A DNA stretch of 64,000 bases from Cellulomonas xiejunii (GTDB lineage: Bacteria; Actinomycetota; Actinomycetes; Actinomycetales; Cellulomonadaceae), in NCBI RefSeq assembly GCF_024508315.1, contig NZ_CP101987.1, positions 1,736,001 to 1,800,000 on the forward strand, in the 5' to 3' direction. This document shows, in pieces, positions 9,083 through 18,627 of this stretch. The notes under the pieces are model-generated. The model was not told the DNA's origin. It saw nothing but the letters and a program-made list of their open reading frames with translations, and made no database searches. Within the stretch, counting starts at the first letter, position 1; each line of letters begins with the position of its first letter. The position numbers were made by a program, and so were the translations under genes.

Positions 9083-9295
9083 TCAGCCCTTGACGGTCGC
9101 GCGCTGCACGCCGCTCGGGAGGTCGACCTCCACGACGTCGCCGGGCCGCAGCTGCCGGCCGCGGCGGGACTCGGGCTCGCCGTTCACGGTGACGGCGCCG
9201 TCGTCGAGCAGCGCGCGGGCGTGACCACCGGTCTCCGCGATGCCGCCGAGCTTGAGGAACTGGCCGAGGCGGATGGGCTCGTCGTCATGCGTCAC
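9083..9295 (-). CDS. Small S4-domain RNA-binding protein (YaaA/YbcJ-like)
   Basis: 70 residues, GTG start at 9295. Nearly the whole protein is one S4 fold: IRLGQFLKLGGIAETGGHAR...LLDDGAVTVNGE...RGRQLRPGDVV. Free-standing S4 proteins of this size bind RNA and are linked to ribosome biogenesis or recycling, but this one has no assigned partner. It converges on dnaE with 8 bp between the stops. Confidence 0.85.
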   Translation of the reverse strand: MTHDDEPIRLGQFLKLGGIAETGGHARALLDDGAVTVNGEPESRRGRQLRPGDVVEVDLPSGVQRATVKG

Positions 9296-9378
9296 GGGTC
9301 CAGTGTGACAGTCCCGCGCGCCCGGCAGCTCGGTGACCAGGGCGCGGAATGATCACGCGGGTGCTGGGCGCCCCGTCC

Positions 9379-9384
9379 TAGACT
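9379..9384 (+). promoter_or_regulatory. Leaderless -10 element of hisD (TAGACT)
   Basis: TAGACT, 7-nt spacer, GTG 9392. The same hexamer and spacing recur upstream of hisC. Confidence 0.55.
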
Positions 9385-9391
9385 CGGTCTC

Positions 9392-10714
9392 GTGATCTCC
9401 CGCATCGACCTGCGTGGTCGCCGTCCGTCACGTCGTGAGCTGCTGGCCGAGCTGCCCCGGGCCGAGCTCGACGTCGAGCACGCCGCTGCCGTCGTCACGC
9501 CGATCCTCGAGGACGTCCGCACCCGGGGCGCAGCCGCCTTGCGTGACCTGGCCGAACGCCTCGACGGCGTGCGGCCCGTCCACCTGCGTGTGCCGGCCGA
9601 CGTCCTCGCCGGTGCCGCCGCGGCCCTGGACCCGCAGGTGCGCTCCGCGCTCGAGGAGACGATCGCCCGCGTGCGGCGGGTGCACGCTGCCCAGCGACCG
9701 CAGGACTTCGCGGTCGACGTCGCGCCCGGCGCCCAGGTGCGCCAGCGCTGGCTCCCCGTGCGGCGTGTGGGGCTGTACGTGCCCGGCGGGCTCGCCGTGT
9801 ACCCCTCGTCCGTGGTGATGAACGTCGTCGCCGCGCAGGAGGCGGGGGTGACCTCGCTCGCGGTGGTCTCGCCGCCGCAGAAGGACCGCGACGGCCTGCC
9901 CGACCCCGTCGTGCTCGGGACGTGCGCGCTGCTCGGCGTCGACGAGGTGTACGCGGTCGGCGGGGCCCAGGCGGTCGCGATGCTCGCCTACGGCGCCGAC
10001 GGCAGCGACGACGTGGACGACGACACGCTCTGCGAACCGGTCGACGTCATCACCGGGCCCGGCAACGTCTACGTGACCGCGGCCAAGCGGCTCGTGCGGG
10101 GTCTGGTGGGCATCGACTCCGAGGCCGGGCCGACCGAGATCGCGATCCTCGCGGACGGCACGGCGGACCCCGCGCACGTCGCCGCGGACCTCATCTCGCA
10201 GGCCGAGCACGACCCGCTGGCGGCAGCAGTGCTCGTCACGCCGTCCGTCGAGCTCGCCGGGGCGGTGGAGGCCGCACTCGTGGGCCGCGTCGAGGCGACC
10301 GCCAACCGCGAGCGGGTCGCGATCGCGCTGCACGGCTCGCAGTCCGCGATCGTGCTCGTCGACGACCTCGAGGCAGGCCTCGACGTCGTCAACGCGTACG
10401 GCGCCGAGCACCTGGAGATCCAGACCTCCGACGCCGCGGCGTGGGCCGACCGCGTCACCAGCGCCGGTGCGATCTTCGTCGGGCCCTGGTCGCCGGTGTC
10501 CCTGGGGGACTACATGGCGGGCTCCAACCATGTCCTGCCCACCGGCGGGTGCTCGCACTTCGCGAGCGGTCTGGGGGTCCACTCGTTCCTGCGCGCGGTG
10601 CAGGTCATCGAGTACGACGCCGACGCGCTCGCGGCGGTCGCCGACCGGATCGTGGCACTCGCCGACGCCGAGGGGCTGCCGGGCCACGGGGAGGCCGTGC
10701 GCGCCCGCTTCTGA
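9392..10714 (+). CDS. hisD: Histidinol dehydrogenase
   Basis: 440 residues. Catalyses the last two NAD-dependent oxidations of histidine synthesis (histidinol to histidine); zinc enzyme. Recognised from the [12 protein letters not shown] segment, [20 protein letters not shown] (zinc ligands Gln and His) and the [13 protein letters not shown] stretch with the second conserved His. GTG start is set by the TAGACT box 7 nt upstream. In most relatives hisC follows directly; here a convergent recQ separates hisD from hisC, so hisD has become monocistronic. Confidence 0.96.
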   Translation: MISRIDLRGRRPSRRELLAELPRAELDVEHAAAVVTPILEDVRTRGAAALRDLAERLDGVRPVHLRVPADVLAGAAAALDPQVRSALEETIARVRRVHAAQRPQDFAVDVAPGAQVRQRWLPVRRVGLYVPGGLAVYPSSVVMNVVAAQEAGVTSLAVVSPPQKDRDGLPDPVVLGTCALLGVDEVYAVGGAQAVAMLAYGADGSDDVDDDTLCEPVDVITGPGNVYVTAAKRLVRGLVGIDSEAGPTEIAILADGTADPAHVAADLISQAEHDPLAAAVLVTPSVELAGAVEAALVGRVEATANRERVAIALHGSQSAIVLVDDLEAGLDVVNAYGAEHLEIQTSDAAAWADRVTSAGAIFVGPWSPVSLGDYMAGSNHVLPTGGCSHFASGLGVHSFLRAVQVIEYDADALAAVADRIVALADAEGLPGHGEAVRARF

Positions 10715-10737
10715 GCGGGACGCCGCGCCGGGTCGGC

Positions 10738-12924
10738 TCAGCCCACGCCCAGGACGAAGGGCAGCACCTGCGTCGCACCGGAGCGGCGCAGGAGCCGCCC
10801 GGCGACGGTCAGGGTCCAGCCGGTGTCCGTGCGGTCGTCGACGAGCAGCACGCGCCTGCCGGCGACCTCCTGCGCCACGTCGGACGGCAGGTCTAGGTGA
10901 CGCAGGACGTCGGCGAGCCGCTGCGCGGAGTTCACGTCGTGCCGTGAGGGGGACCCCGTGGACGCGAACGCCCCGAGCAGCGGGACGCCCAGCAGGCGTG
11001 CGGTGCCCGCCGCGAGGTGCTCGACGAGCGACCCGCGGCTGTCGGAGGCGATCGCGACCACGGCGTCGACCTGCGGCGCCCACGCCTCCAGGACGGTGCG
11101 GACCGCCGGTCGCAGGTTCGCCGGCAGCTCGGCCGGCACCTGCTCGCGCAGGGCCTCGCGCAGCGGGCCGCCCCAGCCGAGCGCGTCGAGGCGCCCCACC
11201 GCCCGGCCCTCGCCGACCTGCTCGTCGGCCGCGATGCGGCCCTTGAGGTCGAGCCCCAGCGCGCCGAGTCCCGACGGCCACTGCCGTCGCGCCGTCACCG
11301 GCTCGCCCGGCACCGCGAGCAGCTCACGCGCGTGATCGACGGCCGACGCGTCGGGGACCGCGCCGACGGCCGTGCCCGTGCACCGGTCGCAGCGGCCGCA
11401 CCGCCAGCCCTCGGGCAGCTCGGGGTCGTCCAGGGCGGCCCGCAGGAACGCCATCCGGCAGCCGTCGGTCGCCTGGTAGTCCAGCATCGTGCGCTGCTCC
11501 GCCCGTCGCGCCGCCGTGACGCGCGCGTACCGCTCACCGTCGTAGGCCCACGGGCGCCCCGTCGACTGCCACCCGCCCCGGACGCGCCGCACCGCGCCGT
11601 CCACGTCGAGCACCTTGAGCATCCCCTCGAGGCGGCTGCGCCGCAGGCTGACGTACGTCTCCAGGGCAGCCGTCGACAGCGTGCCGTGGGCGTCGAGCGC
11701 CGCGAGGGTCGCGCGGACCTGGTCCTCGGGCGGGAACGCGGTCGAGGCGAACCACTCCCAGATCGCCTGGTCGTCGTGGCCGGGCAGCAGGACCACGTCG
11801 GCGCGTGCGGTCGCGCGTCCGGCACGACCGACCTGCTGGTAGTACGCGATCGGCGAGGACGGCGCCCCCATGTGGACGACGAAGCCCAGGTCGGGCTTGT
11901 CGTAGCCCATGCCCAGCGCCGAGGTCGCGACCAGCGCCTTGACCCGGTTCGCGAGCAGGTCCGCCTCGATCGCCTCGCGCTCGGTCGGGTCGGTCTGTCC
12001 CGTGTACGCCCGCACGTCGAGCCCGGCGGCGCGCAGGTGCTCGGTGACCTGCTCGACAGCGGCGATCGTCAGGCAGTAGACGATGCCGGAGCCCTCGAGC
12101 GTGGGCAGCGTCGCGGCCAGCCATGCCAGGCGGGTCGCGACGTCCGGCAGCGTCGTGACCTGCAGGCGCAGGCTCGGGCGGTCGAGCGTGCCGCGCAGGA
12201 CGAGCGTGCCGTCCGGTGTTGTCCCGCCGACGTCCGTCCCGCCGACGCCCGTCCGTCCGACGTCCGTCACTGCGAGCTGCTCGGCGACGTCCGCCGTGAC
12301 GCGCTCGTTGGCCGTCGCGGTCGTCGCGAGGACCGGCACGCCGGCCGGCAGGTCCGCCAGCAGCGTCCCGATGCGCCGGTAGTCGGGCCGGAAGTCGTGG
12401 CCCCAGTCGGAGACGCAGTGCGCCTCGTCCACGACGACGAGCCCGGCGTCCGACGCGAGCCGCGGCAGCACCTCGTCGCGGAACCCCGGGTTGTTGAGCC
12501 GCTCCGGGGAGACGAGCAGCACGTCCACCTCGCCCGCGGCGATGCGCGCGTGCACGTCGTCCCAGTCCTGCTGGTTGGCCGAGTTCAGCGTCTCGGCCGC
12601 GATGCCGGCTCGGCGGGCGGCGTCGACCTGGTTGCGCATGAGTGCGAGCAGCGGCGAGACGATGATCGTCGCCCCGCGCGGCGGCCCGGCGGCGCCGCGG
12701 CGCAGGAGCGCGGTCGCGACGAAGTACACGGCCGACTTGCCCCAGCCGGTGCGCTGCACGACGAGCACGCGGCGGCGGTCCGCGACGAGCGCCTCGACGG
12801 CCTGCCACTGGTCCTCGTGCAGGCGGGCGCCGTCGCGGCCGACGAGCGCCCGCAGCACCTCCTCCGCCTGGGCACGCAGCGCGACGCGGTCGACGACGGG
12901 CGCGGGGGCGGTGTGCGGGGGCAT
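10738..12924 (-). CDS. recQ: RecQ-type DNA helicase with C-terminal phosphoribosyltransferase-like domain
   Basis: 728 residues. Superfamily 2 3'-5' helicase: Walker A TGWGKS (59-64), DEAH box (166-169), motif [10 protein letters not shown], and a cysteine cluster (GCRMAF plus CGRCDRC, four Cys) typical of the RecQ zinc domain. There is no HRDC domain. Instead the last 120 residues resemble a type I phosphoribosyltransferase, with [13 protein letters not shown] as the PRPP-binding motif. This fusion is seen in actinobacterial RecQ-family proteins; the role of the second domain is unknown. ATG 12924 is chosen because TACGCT lies 7 nt before it. A pentapeptide [10 protein letters not shown] repeat sits between the two RecA-like lobes. 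Confidence 0.9.
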   Translation of the reverse strand: MPPHTAPAPVVDRVALRAQAEEVLRALVGRDGARLHEDQWQAVEALVADRRRVLVVQRTGWGKSAVYFVATALLRRGAAGPPRGATIIVSPLLALMRNQVDAARRAGIAAETLNSANQQDWDDVHARIAAGEVDVLLVSPERLNNPGFRDEVLPRLASDAGLVVVDEAHCVSDWGHDFRPDYRRIGTLLADLPAGVPVLATTATANERVTADVAEQLAVTDVGRTGVGGTDVGGTTPDGTLVLRGTLDRPSLRLQVTTLPDVATRLAWLAATLPTLEGSGIVYCLTIAAVEQVTEHLRAAGLDVRAYTGQTDPTEREAIEADLLANRVKALVATSALGMGYDKPDLGFVVHMGAPSSPIAYYQQVGRAGRATARADVVLLPGHDDQAIWEWFASTAFPPEDQVRATLAALDAHGTLSTAALETYVSLRRSRLEGMLKVLDVDGAVRRVRGGWQSTGRPWAYDGERYARVTAARRAEQRTMLDYQATDGCRMAFLRAALDDPELPEGWRCGRCDRCTGTAVGAVPDASAVDHARELLAVPGEPVTARRQWPSGLGALGLDLKGRIAADEQVGEGRAVGRLDALGWGGPLREALREQVPAELPANLRPAVRTVLEAWAPQVDAVVAIASDSRGSLVEHLAAGTARLLGVPLLGAFASTGSPSRHDVNSAQRLADVLRHLDLPSDVAQEVAGRRVLLVDDRTDTGWTLTVAGRLLRRSGATQVLPFVLGVG
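12221..12265. repeat. Three 15-nt tandem units in recQ
   Basis: Three near-identical 15-nt units (12221-12235, 12236-12250, 12251-12265) encode the repeat [15 protein letters not shown] in the RecQ inter-lobe linker. In frame, so copy number could vary without breaking the gene. Confidence 0.7.
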
Positions 12925-12931
12925 GTCCGGC

Positions 12932-12937
12932 AGCGTA
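12932..12937 (-). promoter_or_regulatory. Leaderless -10 element of recQ (TACGCT on the minus strand)
   Basis: Reading the minus strand, TACGCT is followed by 7 nt and the recQ ATG. It supports the chosen start. Confidence 0.45.
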
Positions 12938-12999
12938 CGTCCGCGCGCCGACACGGACCGCTGGGTGGGCTGCACCGCCGACCGGTGCGGCACGGAACC

Positions 13000-13005
13000 T
13001 AGACT
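13000..13005 (+). promoter_or_regulatory. Leaderless -10 element of hisC operon (TAGACT)
   Basis: TAGACT, 7-nt spacer, GTG 13013; identical architecture to the hisD promoter. Confidence 0.55.
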
Positions 13006-13012
13006 CGGGGAC

Positions 13013-14134
13013 GTGACCGCCGCCCCCGACCTGTCGCCCGGCACGCTGCCGCTGCGCCCCGAGCTCGTCGGCCTCGAGCCGTACGGTGCCCCGCAGCTCG
13101 ACGTCCCGGTGCTGCTCAACGTCAACGAGAACCCCTACCCGCCGTCCGAGCAGGTCGTGGCCGACGTGGCCGCCGCCGTGGCCGAGGCGACGCGTGGGCT
13201 CAACCGCTACCCGGACCGGGACTTCGCCGCGCTGCGCGCCGACCTGGCCGCGTACCTCGAGGTCGAGTCGGGTGTGCACCGCGAGCCCGAGCAGATGTGG
13301 GCGGCGAACGGCTCGAACGAGATCATGCTGCACGTCCTGCAGGCGTTCGGCGGCCCGGGGCGCACCGCCCTGTCCTTCGCGCCGACGTACTCGATGTACC
13401 CCGAGTACGCGCGCGACACGTCGACCGCGTGGGTCGTCGGGCGGCGTGCCGAGGACTTCACGCTCGATCCGGAGCACGCTCTGGCGACGATCGCGGAGCA
13501 CGCGCCGAGCGTCGTGCTGCTCGCGAGCCCCAACAACCCGACCGGCACGGCGCTGCCGCGCGACACGGTCCGCGCCGTGCTCGACGGCGCGTCCCGCGTG
13601 CCCGGCGGCTGCGTCGTCGTGGTCGACGAGGCGTACGGCGAGTTCCGTCGCGCGGGGACGCCGTCGGCGCTCGAGCTGCTCGAGGCGCACCCGAACCTCG
13701 CGGTGAGCCGCACCATGTCCAAGGCGTTCGGCCTGGCCGGCGCGCGGGTGGGCTACCTGTCCGCGTCCCGCGAGCTCGTGGACGCGCTGCGGATCGTCCG
13801 GCTGCCGTACCACCTCTCGGCGGTCACGCAGGCCGTCGCACGCGCCGCACTGGCGCACGCCCCGGAGCTGATGGCCCAGGTCGGGTCGCTGCGCGCCGAG
13901 CGCGACGCGCTCGTGACGTGGCTGCGCGCCCGCGGTTTCGAGGCTGCGGACTCCGACGCGAACTTCGTGCTCTTCGGCACGTTCGACGACCGCGACGCGG
14001 TCTGGCAGGGTCTGCTCGACCGCGGGGTCCTCGTGCGCGTCACGGGTCCCGAGGGATGGCTGCGGGTGTCGGTCGGCACCCCGGCGGAGACGTCGGCGTT
14101 CAAGGACGCCCTGGTGGAGGTGACGGGACGATGA
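13013..14134 (+). CDS. hisC: Histidinol-phosphate aminotransferase
   Basis: 373 residues, class I/II PLP aminotransferase converting imidazole-acetol phosphate to histidinol phosphate. The PLP lysine is K237 in [27 protein letters not shown] near the N-terminus and ASPNNPTGT (substrate/PLP binding) are typical HisC features. GTG start fixed by the TAGACT promoter. The stop overlaps the hisB ATG (ATGA), starting a translationally coupled run. Confidence 0.95.
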   Translation: MTAAPDLSPGTLPLRPELVGLEPYGAPQLDVPVLLNVNENPYPPSEQVVADVAAAVAEATRGLNRYPDRDFAALRADLAAYLEVESGVHREPEQMWAANGSNEIMLHVLQAFGGPGRTALSFAPTYSMYPEYARDTSTAWVVGRRAEDFTLDPEHALATIAEHAPSVVLLASPNNPTGTALPRDTVRAVLDGASRVPGGCVVVVDEAYGEFRRAGTPSALELLEAHPNLAVSRTMSKAFGLAGARVGYLSASRELVDALRIVRLPYHLSAVTQAVARAALAHAPELMAQVGSLRAERDALVTWLRARGFEAADSDANFVLFGTFDDRDAVWQGLLDRGVLVRVTGPEGWLRVSVGTPAETSAFKDALVEVTGR

Positions 14135-14742
14135 GTGAGGCACGCCGCCGTACGGCGCGCATCGAGCGCAGCACGAGCGAGTCCAGCGTCCTGGTCGAGC
14201 TCGACCTCGACGGCACGGGACGCACGCAGATCGACACGAGCGTGCCGTTCTACGACCACATGCTGACGGCGCTCGGCAAGCACTCGCTCATCGACCTGAC
14301 GGTGCAGGCCAAGGGCGACACCCACATCGACGCGCACCACACGGTCGAGGACACCGCGATCGTGCTCGGGCAGGCGCTGCGCCAGGCGCTGGGCGACAAG
14401 CGCGGCATCGTGCGCTACGGCGACGCGACCGTGCCCCTCGACGAGGCGCTCGCGCACGCCGTCGTCGACGTGTCCGGGCGCCCGTACTTCGTGCACTCCG
14501 GTGAGCCGGAGGGGCAGCAGTACCACCTCATCGGCGGGCACTTCACGGGCTCGCTGACGGCCCACGTGCTCGAGTCGATCGCGCACCACGCGGCGTTCAC
14601 GGTGCACATGCGGGTCCTCGCCGGGCGCGACCCGCACCACATCGTCGAGGCGCAGTTCAAGGCGCTCGCGCGCGCCCTGCGCACCGCGGTCGCGCTCGAC
14701 CCGCGCGTCGACGGCGTCCCCTCGACCAAGGGCGCGCTGTGA
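14131..14742 (+). CDS. hisB: Imidazoleglycerol-phosphate dehydratase
   Basis: 203 residues, monofunctional IGPD. It uses paired metal-binding His motifs: [13 protein letters not shown] and [17 protein letters not shown] in the first half, ESIAHHAAF and [17 protein letters not shown] in the second, the internal duplication expected of the family. No phosphatase domain, so histidinol phosphatase is encoded elsewhere. ATG 14131 overlaps hisC by 4 nt; the stop overlaps the next gene by 4 nt. Confidence 0.97.
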   Translation: MSEARRRTARIERSTSESSVLVELDLDGTGRTQIDTSVPFYDHMLTALGKHSLIDLTVQAKGDTHIDAHHTVEDTAIVLGQALRQALGDKRGIVRYGDATVPLDEALAHAVVDVSGRPYFVHSGEPEGQQYHLIGGHFTGSLTAHVLESIAHHAAFTVHMRVLAGRDPHHIVEAQFKALARALRTAVALDPRVDGVPSTKGAL

Positions 14743-15215
14743 GCGAGGACGACCTGGGCGACCTCCAGGTCCCGGACGACCTGTCGGGGCTCACCGCGGA
14801 GCAGCCTCCGACGGTCGCGGTCGTCGTCACGCAGGTCGCCGTCGCCGGCGCGCTCGCGGCGGCGTGCTCGCTCGCGTCCGTCGACGTGGACGCGGTCCCC
14901 TCGCCGGTCGGTGCGCTCGCGGTGCTGCGCGACCCGGCGTCCGGCGCCACGGCGGCGGCCGCGGTCTCGCGTCTCCTGCGCCAGGTACCCGTCGTGCTGC
15001 TCGAGCGGCGCGACGGCAAGGTCTCCGCGTCGCAGTGGGTCGCCGGAGCGCACGAGAAGGACCTCCCCGCGGGGCTGGTGCTCTCCGGCGCGCCGCCTGT
15101 TCTCGAGGACCTGCTGCTCGGCGACGTCCCGGCGTCCGAGGTCGAGGGCGTGGTCTCGTCCGTCGGCCTCTCCCGCTGGAAGGCGATGCGGCTGCTGGCC
15201 TCGCACCGCCGCTGA
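14739..15215 (+). CDS. Uncharacterised protein translationally coupled to hisB
   Basis: 158 residues; I do not recognise a characterised family. GTG 14739 overlaps the hisB stop by 4 nt, so it is expressed with the histidine enzymes. Composition is Ala/Val/Leu-rich with an acidic start (MSEDDLGDL), a moderately hydrophobic segment at about 25-47 that could be a buried helix rather than a membrane span, a predicted beta-strand PVVLLERRD (about 84-92), and a basic C-terminus ([14 protein letters not shown]). Small unknown proteins between hisB and hisH occur in related Actinobacteria as far as I recall, which argues for a real but undescribed role. No catalytic motif is visible. Possible roles (assembly factor, regulator) are speculation. 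Confidence 0.75.
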   Translation: MSEDDLGDLQVPDDLSGLTAEQPPTVAVVVTQVAVAGALAAACSLASVDVDAVPSPVGALAVLRDPASGATAAAAVSRLLRQVPVVLLERRDGKVSASQWVAGAHEKDLPAGLVLSGAPPVLEDLLLGDVPASEVEGVVSSVGLSRWKAMRLLASHRR

Positions 15216-15289
15216 GCAGGGCGCCCGCACCCGGAGCACCGCACGTCCCGGGGTCCGGACGGTCGCCCGGAGGTACTCGGCCCCGCGGG

Positions 15290-15295
15290 TACCCT
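15290..15295 (+). promoter_or_regulatory. Leaderless -10 element of hisH (TACCCT)
   Basis: TACCCT is 6 nt before the hisH GTG, giving hisH-priA-sseB a second promoter inside the his cluster. Confidence 0.5.
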
Positions 15296-15301
15296 GTCCG
15301 C

Positions 15302-15949
15302 GTGTCTCCCCGTGTCGTCGTTCTCGACTACGGCTTCGGCAACGTGCGCTCCGCGGTGCGCGCGCTCGCCCGGGTCGGTGCCGACGTCGTGCTGACCGCC
15401 GACAAGAAGGCGGCGCTCGACGCCGACGGCCTCGTCGTGCCCGGTGTCGGCGCGTTCGCCGCCTGCATGGCCGGTCTGCGGGCCGTCGGTGGTGAGCAGA
15501 TCGTCGACCGTCGTCTCGCGGGCGGGCGCCCGGTCCTGGGGATCTGCGTCGGCATGCAGGTCATGTTCAGCGAGGGCGTCGAGCACGGCGTGCGGGCGGA
15601 CGGCCTCGGGGAGTGGCCTGGCGTCGTCGACCGCCTGGAGGCGGACGTCGTCCCGCACATGGGCTGGTCCCCGGTGCAGCCGCCGGCCGGGTCCGTGCTC
15701 TTCGAGGGCCTCGCCGACGAGCGCTTCTACTTCGTGCACTCCTACGCGGCGCGGACGTTCCCGCTGGCTGACGAGCCGTCGGCGGGGGAGCACCCGCTGC
15801 CCCAGCCGCTCGTGACGTGGTCCGAGCACGGCGGTCGGTTCGTCGCCGCGGTCGAGAACGGCCCGCTGGCCGCCACCCAGTTCCACCCTGAGAAGTCCGG
15901 CGACGCCGGCGCGCAGCTGCTGTCCCACTGGGTCGGCTCGCTGCGCTGA
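15302..15949 (+). CDS. hisH: Imidazole glycerol phosphate synthase, glutaminase subunit
   Basis: 215 residues, class I glutamine amidotransferase that supplies ammonia to HisF. Nucleophile C82 in GICVGMQ, oxyanion PGVGAF near residue 45, and the catalytic His/Glu pair in [10 protein letters not shown]. The synthase subunit hisF is not in the window. GTG start supported by the TACCCT hexamer 6 nt upstream. Confidence 0.95.
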   Translation: MSPRVVVLDYGFGNVRSAVRALARVGADVVLTADKKAALDADGLVVPGVGAFAACMAGLRAVGGEQIVDRRLAGGRPVLGICVGMQVMFSEGVEHGVRADGLGEWPGVVDRLEADVVPHMGWSPVQPPAGSVLFEGLADERFYFVHSYAARTFPLADEPSAGEHPLPQPLVTWSEHGGRFVAAVENGPLAATQFHPEKSGDAGAQLLSHWVGSLR

Positions 15950-16008
15950 GCACCGCCAGGCGCCGGTCCCGCCCGGGGACCGGTGCGCGCACCACCCGGA
16001 GAGGACCC

Positions 16009-16761
16009 ATGACATCCACGCGTGAGCCCCGGCTCGAGCTGCTCCCCGCCGTCGACGTCGCCAACGGCCAGGCCGTGCGGCTCGTGCAGGGCGAGGCAGG
16101 GTCGGAGACCTCGTACGGCGACCCGTTGGCCGCCGCCCTCGACTGGTACGCGGGCGGTGCGGAGTGGATCCACCTGGTCGACCTCGACGCGGCGTTCGGG
16201 CGGGGCAGCAACGCAGTCCTGCTCGGCAAGGTCGCCGCCGACCTCGCGGCCAAGGGCGTCAAGGTCGAGCTGTCCGGCGGCATCCGTGACGACGAGTCGC
16301 TCGAGCGTGCCCTCGCCACGGGGGCCACCCGCGTCAACCTGGGAACCGCAGCCCTCGAGGACCCCGAGTGGACCGCGCGGGTCATCGCCTCGCACGGCGA
16401 GCAGATCGCCGTCGGGCTGGACGTGCGCGGCACGACGCTCGCGGCGCGCGGCTGGACGCAGGAGGGCGGCGACCTGTGGGAGGTCCTCGCGCGCCTCGAC
16501 GAGGCCGGTTGCTCGCGGTACGTCGTGACCGACGTCACCAAGGACGGCACGCTGCGCGGACCCAACCTCGACCTGCTGCGGGAGGTCTGCGCCCGGACGT
16601 CGGCGCCGGTCGTGGCGTCGGGGGGCGTGTCGAGCCTGGAGGACGTGCGTGCGCTGCGGACCCTCGTGCCGGTGGGCGTGGAGGGCGCGATCGTCGGCAA
16701 GGCGCTGTACGCGCGTGCGTTCACGCTGCCGCAGGCCCTGGACGTCGCCGGCCGCCCGTGA
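16009..16761 (+). CDS. priA: Bifunctional HisA/TrpF isomerase PriA
   Basis: 250-residue TIM barrel. In Actinobacteria this enzyme does both the ProFAR isomerisation of histidine synthesis and the phosphoribosylanthranilate isomerisation of tryptophan synthesis. The PriA-specific loop RGWT (R147, W149) is present, with catalytic D16 (PAVDV) and D175 (VTDVTKDGT) and the phosphate-binding ELSGGIRDD and ASGGVSS motifs. No trpF is seen in the window, consistent with this dual role. ATG 16009 has a good Shine-Dalgarno (GGAGAGG, 15998-16004). Confidence 0.95.
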   Translation: MTSTREPRLELLPAVDVANGQAVRLVQGEAGSETSYGDPLAAALDWYAGGAEWIHLVDLDAAFGRGSNAVLLGKVAADLAAKGVKVELSGGIRDDESLERALATGATRVNLGTAALEDPEWTARVIASHGEQIAVGLDVRGTTLAARGWTQEGGDLWEVLARLDEAGCSRYVVTDVTKDGTLRGPNLDLLREVCARTSAPVVASGGVSSLEDVRALRTLVPVGVEGAIVGKALYARAFTLPQALDVAGRP

Positions 16762-17486
16762 AGGGCCGCGAGCTGCCGCCGTCGTCGCCCTTCGCGGGTG
16801 ACGACGGATCGCCCGACCCCGGCCTCACGGCGGTCCTGGCGCGCTACGGCGCAGGTGAGGTCCCGCTCGCCGACGTCGTCGTGGCACTCGCCCCGACGCG
16901 CGTCCTGGTCCCCGTCCTGGCCGAGCTCGACGCCGCGGGCGTCGTGGAGCACGACGGCCACGCGCACACCGTGGACAAGGAGGCGTCGGCCGGCATCGTC
17001 GCCCTGCGCACGCCTGACGGACGCACCGCGCTGCCCGTCTTCTCGGGGGTCGACACCATGACGCGGTGGCGACCCGAGGCGCGCCCGGTGCCCACGGCGG
17101 TGCCACGGGCCGCCCTGTCGGCGGTCGCCGAGGGCTGGGAGGTCGTCGTGCTGGACCCGGCCGGCCCGGTGACGGTCGCGCTGCCACGCACGGCCGTGTA
17201 CGCGCTCGCGCAAGGGCTCGACTGGCAGCCTGCGGTGTCCGACGGACGCGTCGCCGACGACGTGCGCGCCGCGGTGCGCACGGCGCTCGCTGACGTGCGC
17301 CTCGTCGTCGAGGCCGAGGCTGTCCCGGGGACGCGTGCCGAGGTGGCGGTCCGGCTCGCGCTGCCCGCAGGGCTGGATCGCGCAGGTCTCGACCGGGTCC
17401 TCGCGCAGGTCAACGACGCGCTGGCGCACGACCCGGTCGTCGCGGCGCGCGTCGACTCCCTCGAGCTGCGGGTCCGTCCCGCCTGA
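16758..17486 (+). CDS. SseB family protein
   Basis: 242 residues, GTG overlapping the priA stop (GTGA). SseB N-terminal domain (about 1-115; [24 protein letters not shown]), followed by a C-terminal region similar to the enhanced-serine-sensitivity family (about 135-242). No catalytic residues are known. The position behind priA and ahead of the infC block is conserved in Actinobacteria. Cytosolic; function unresolved. Confidence 0.85.
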   Translation: MKGRELPPSSPFAGDDGSPDPGLTAVLARYGAGEVPLADVVVALAPTRVLVPVLAELDAAGVVEHDGHAHTVDKEASAGIVALRTPDGRTALPVFSGVDTMTRWRPEARPVPTAVPRAALSAVAEGWEVVVLDPAGPVTVALPRTAVYALAQGLDWQPAVSDGRVADDVRAAVRTALADVRLVVEAEAVPGTRAEVAVRLALPAGLDRAGLDRVLAQVNDALAHDPVVAARVDSLELRVRPA

Positions 17487-17489
17487 GCG

Positions 17490-17843
17490 TCAGCGCCGGC
17501 GGACGGCCCAGGCCAGGGCCCAGACGCTTGCGACGATCGTGGCGGCGATCTGCCCGCCGAGGATCGCACGGTTCACGTCGACGGCCGGGTGCCAGCGGGC
17601 GCCGTCGTCGCCGAGCTCGAAGACGCCCAGCGGCCGCACGTGCGCCGCGAACCCGCCACCGCCGCCGTCGCTCGAGCTGCGCTCGTCGTTGCCCGCGCCG
17701 GAGCCGGTCACTCCGGCGACCCGCGCGACGGGCACCACGAGGAGCCCGTCCCGCTCGTACGGCTCGCCGAACACCCGGCGGACCGTGAACGTGTCGGACG
17801 CGGCCCGGGTCAGGCCGCTCGTGTCGAAGTTTCGCTCGGTCAT
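17490..17843 (-). CDS. GerW/YtfJ-like protein with C-terminal membrane helix
   Basis: 117 residues. The core (about 20-85) has the GerW-family pattern: V(R)RVFGEPYERDGLLVVPVARV followed by a Gly-rich loop (SGSGAGNDERSSSDGGGGGF) and RPLGVFEL. In Bacillus YtfJ acts in spore germination, but the family is widespread in non-sporulating bacteria and its job there is unknown. A single hydrophobic helix at 93-113 followed by RRR suggests a C-terminal membrane anchor. Stop lies 3 nt from the SseB stop. Confidence 0.75.
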   Translation of the reverse strand: MTERNFDTSGLTRAASDTFTVRRVFGEPYERDGLLVVPVARVAGVTGSGAGNDERSSSDGGGGGFAAHVRPLGVFELGDDGARWHPAVDVNRAILGGQIAATIVASVWALAWAVRRR

Positions 17844-17877
17844 GCGGTGGTCTCCCTGTCGCTCGGGCGCTCTCGCG

Positions 17878-18627
17878 TCACCCGCACGTGGGTGCGGGCG
17901 CGAACGCCGCGTCGTCCCCCAGCATGGCGCGCAGCGTGCTCACGGGGACCAGGAAGCTCATCCCGTCGGCGTTCTTCGCGTACACCACGCCGATCACCTG
18001 TCCCTGCGCGTCGAGCGCAGCCGATCCGGAGCTGCCCGGCTCGACGGGTGCGTCCGTCACGAGGACCTCACCGAGGTTCTCGTTGAGCGGGTCGGTGACC
18101 GCACCGACGACCCTGCCGTCCGTCACGGTCAGCTGCCGCCCCAGCGGGTAGCCGACCACCGTCACGGCGTCACCCACCTGGGGGTCCGCCTCCGCGAGCA
18201 CCGGGGCGGCCGGCAGGGCGTCGACCGTGCGGACCACCGCCAGGTCGGCCAGCCCGGCGGTGCTCGCGGCCTCGGCGGCGACGTCGCGGCCGTCGTACGT
18301 GCTCAGCTGCAGCTCGGCGGAGTCCGCCACGACGTGCCGGTTGGTGACGAGCGTGTGCTCGTCGAGCGCGAAGCCCGATCCTGTCGACAGCGCGCCGCAG
18401 CCGATGTTGCGGATGCGCACCGCCATGCGCTGGGCGGCGTCGAAGCCGTCCGGCGACAGCTGGGTGCCGTCCGCGGCGGCAGCGGGGGCGGGAGCAACCG
18501 TGGGCACGACGCTCGTGGGGACCGGCGGCGGGGGGTCAGGCAGGGCGGCGCACCCGGTGAGCGCGGTCAGCACGGCCGTGCCACCGGCGACGAGGACGCA
18601 GCGCGCGGGCCGCGAGTGACGCGTCAC
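17878..18627 (-). CDS. Trypsin-like serine protease, predicted lipoprotein
   Basis: 249 residues with an N-terminal signal and lipobox LTGC (C26), so probably tethered to the outer face of the membrane after LspA processing. Catalytic triad of the S1 fold: H98 (TNRHVV), D128 (LADLAVV), S200 (PGSSGS). The fold is HtrA/DegP-like without a PDZ domain. GTG 18627 overlaps by 4 nt the stop of the upstream coiled-coil membrane protein, so the two are coupled and likely act together. Substrate unknown. Confidence 0.85.
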   Translation of the reverse strand: MTRHSRPARCVLVAGGTAVLTALTGCAALPDPPPPVPTSVVPTVAPAPAAAADGTQLSPDGFDAAQRMAVRIRNIGCGALSTGSGFALDEHTLVTNRHVVADSAELQLSTYDGRDVAAEAASTAGLADLAVVRTVDALPAAPVLAEADPQVGDAVTVVGYPLGRQLTVTDGRVVGAVTDPLNENLGEVLVTDAPVEPGSSGSAALDAQGQVIGVVYAKNADGMSFLVPVSTLRAMLGDDAAFAPAPTCG

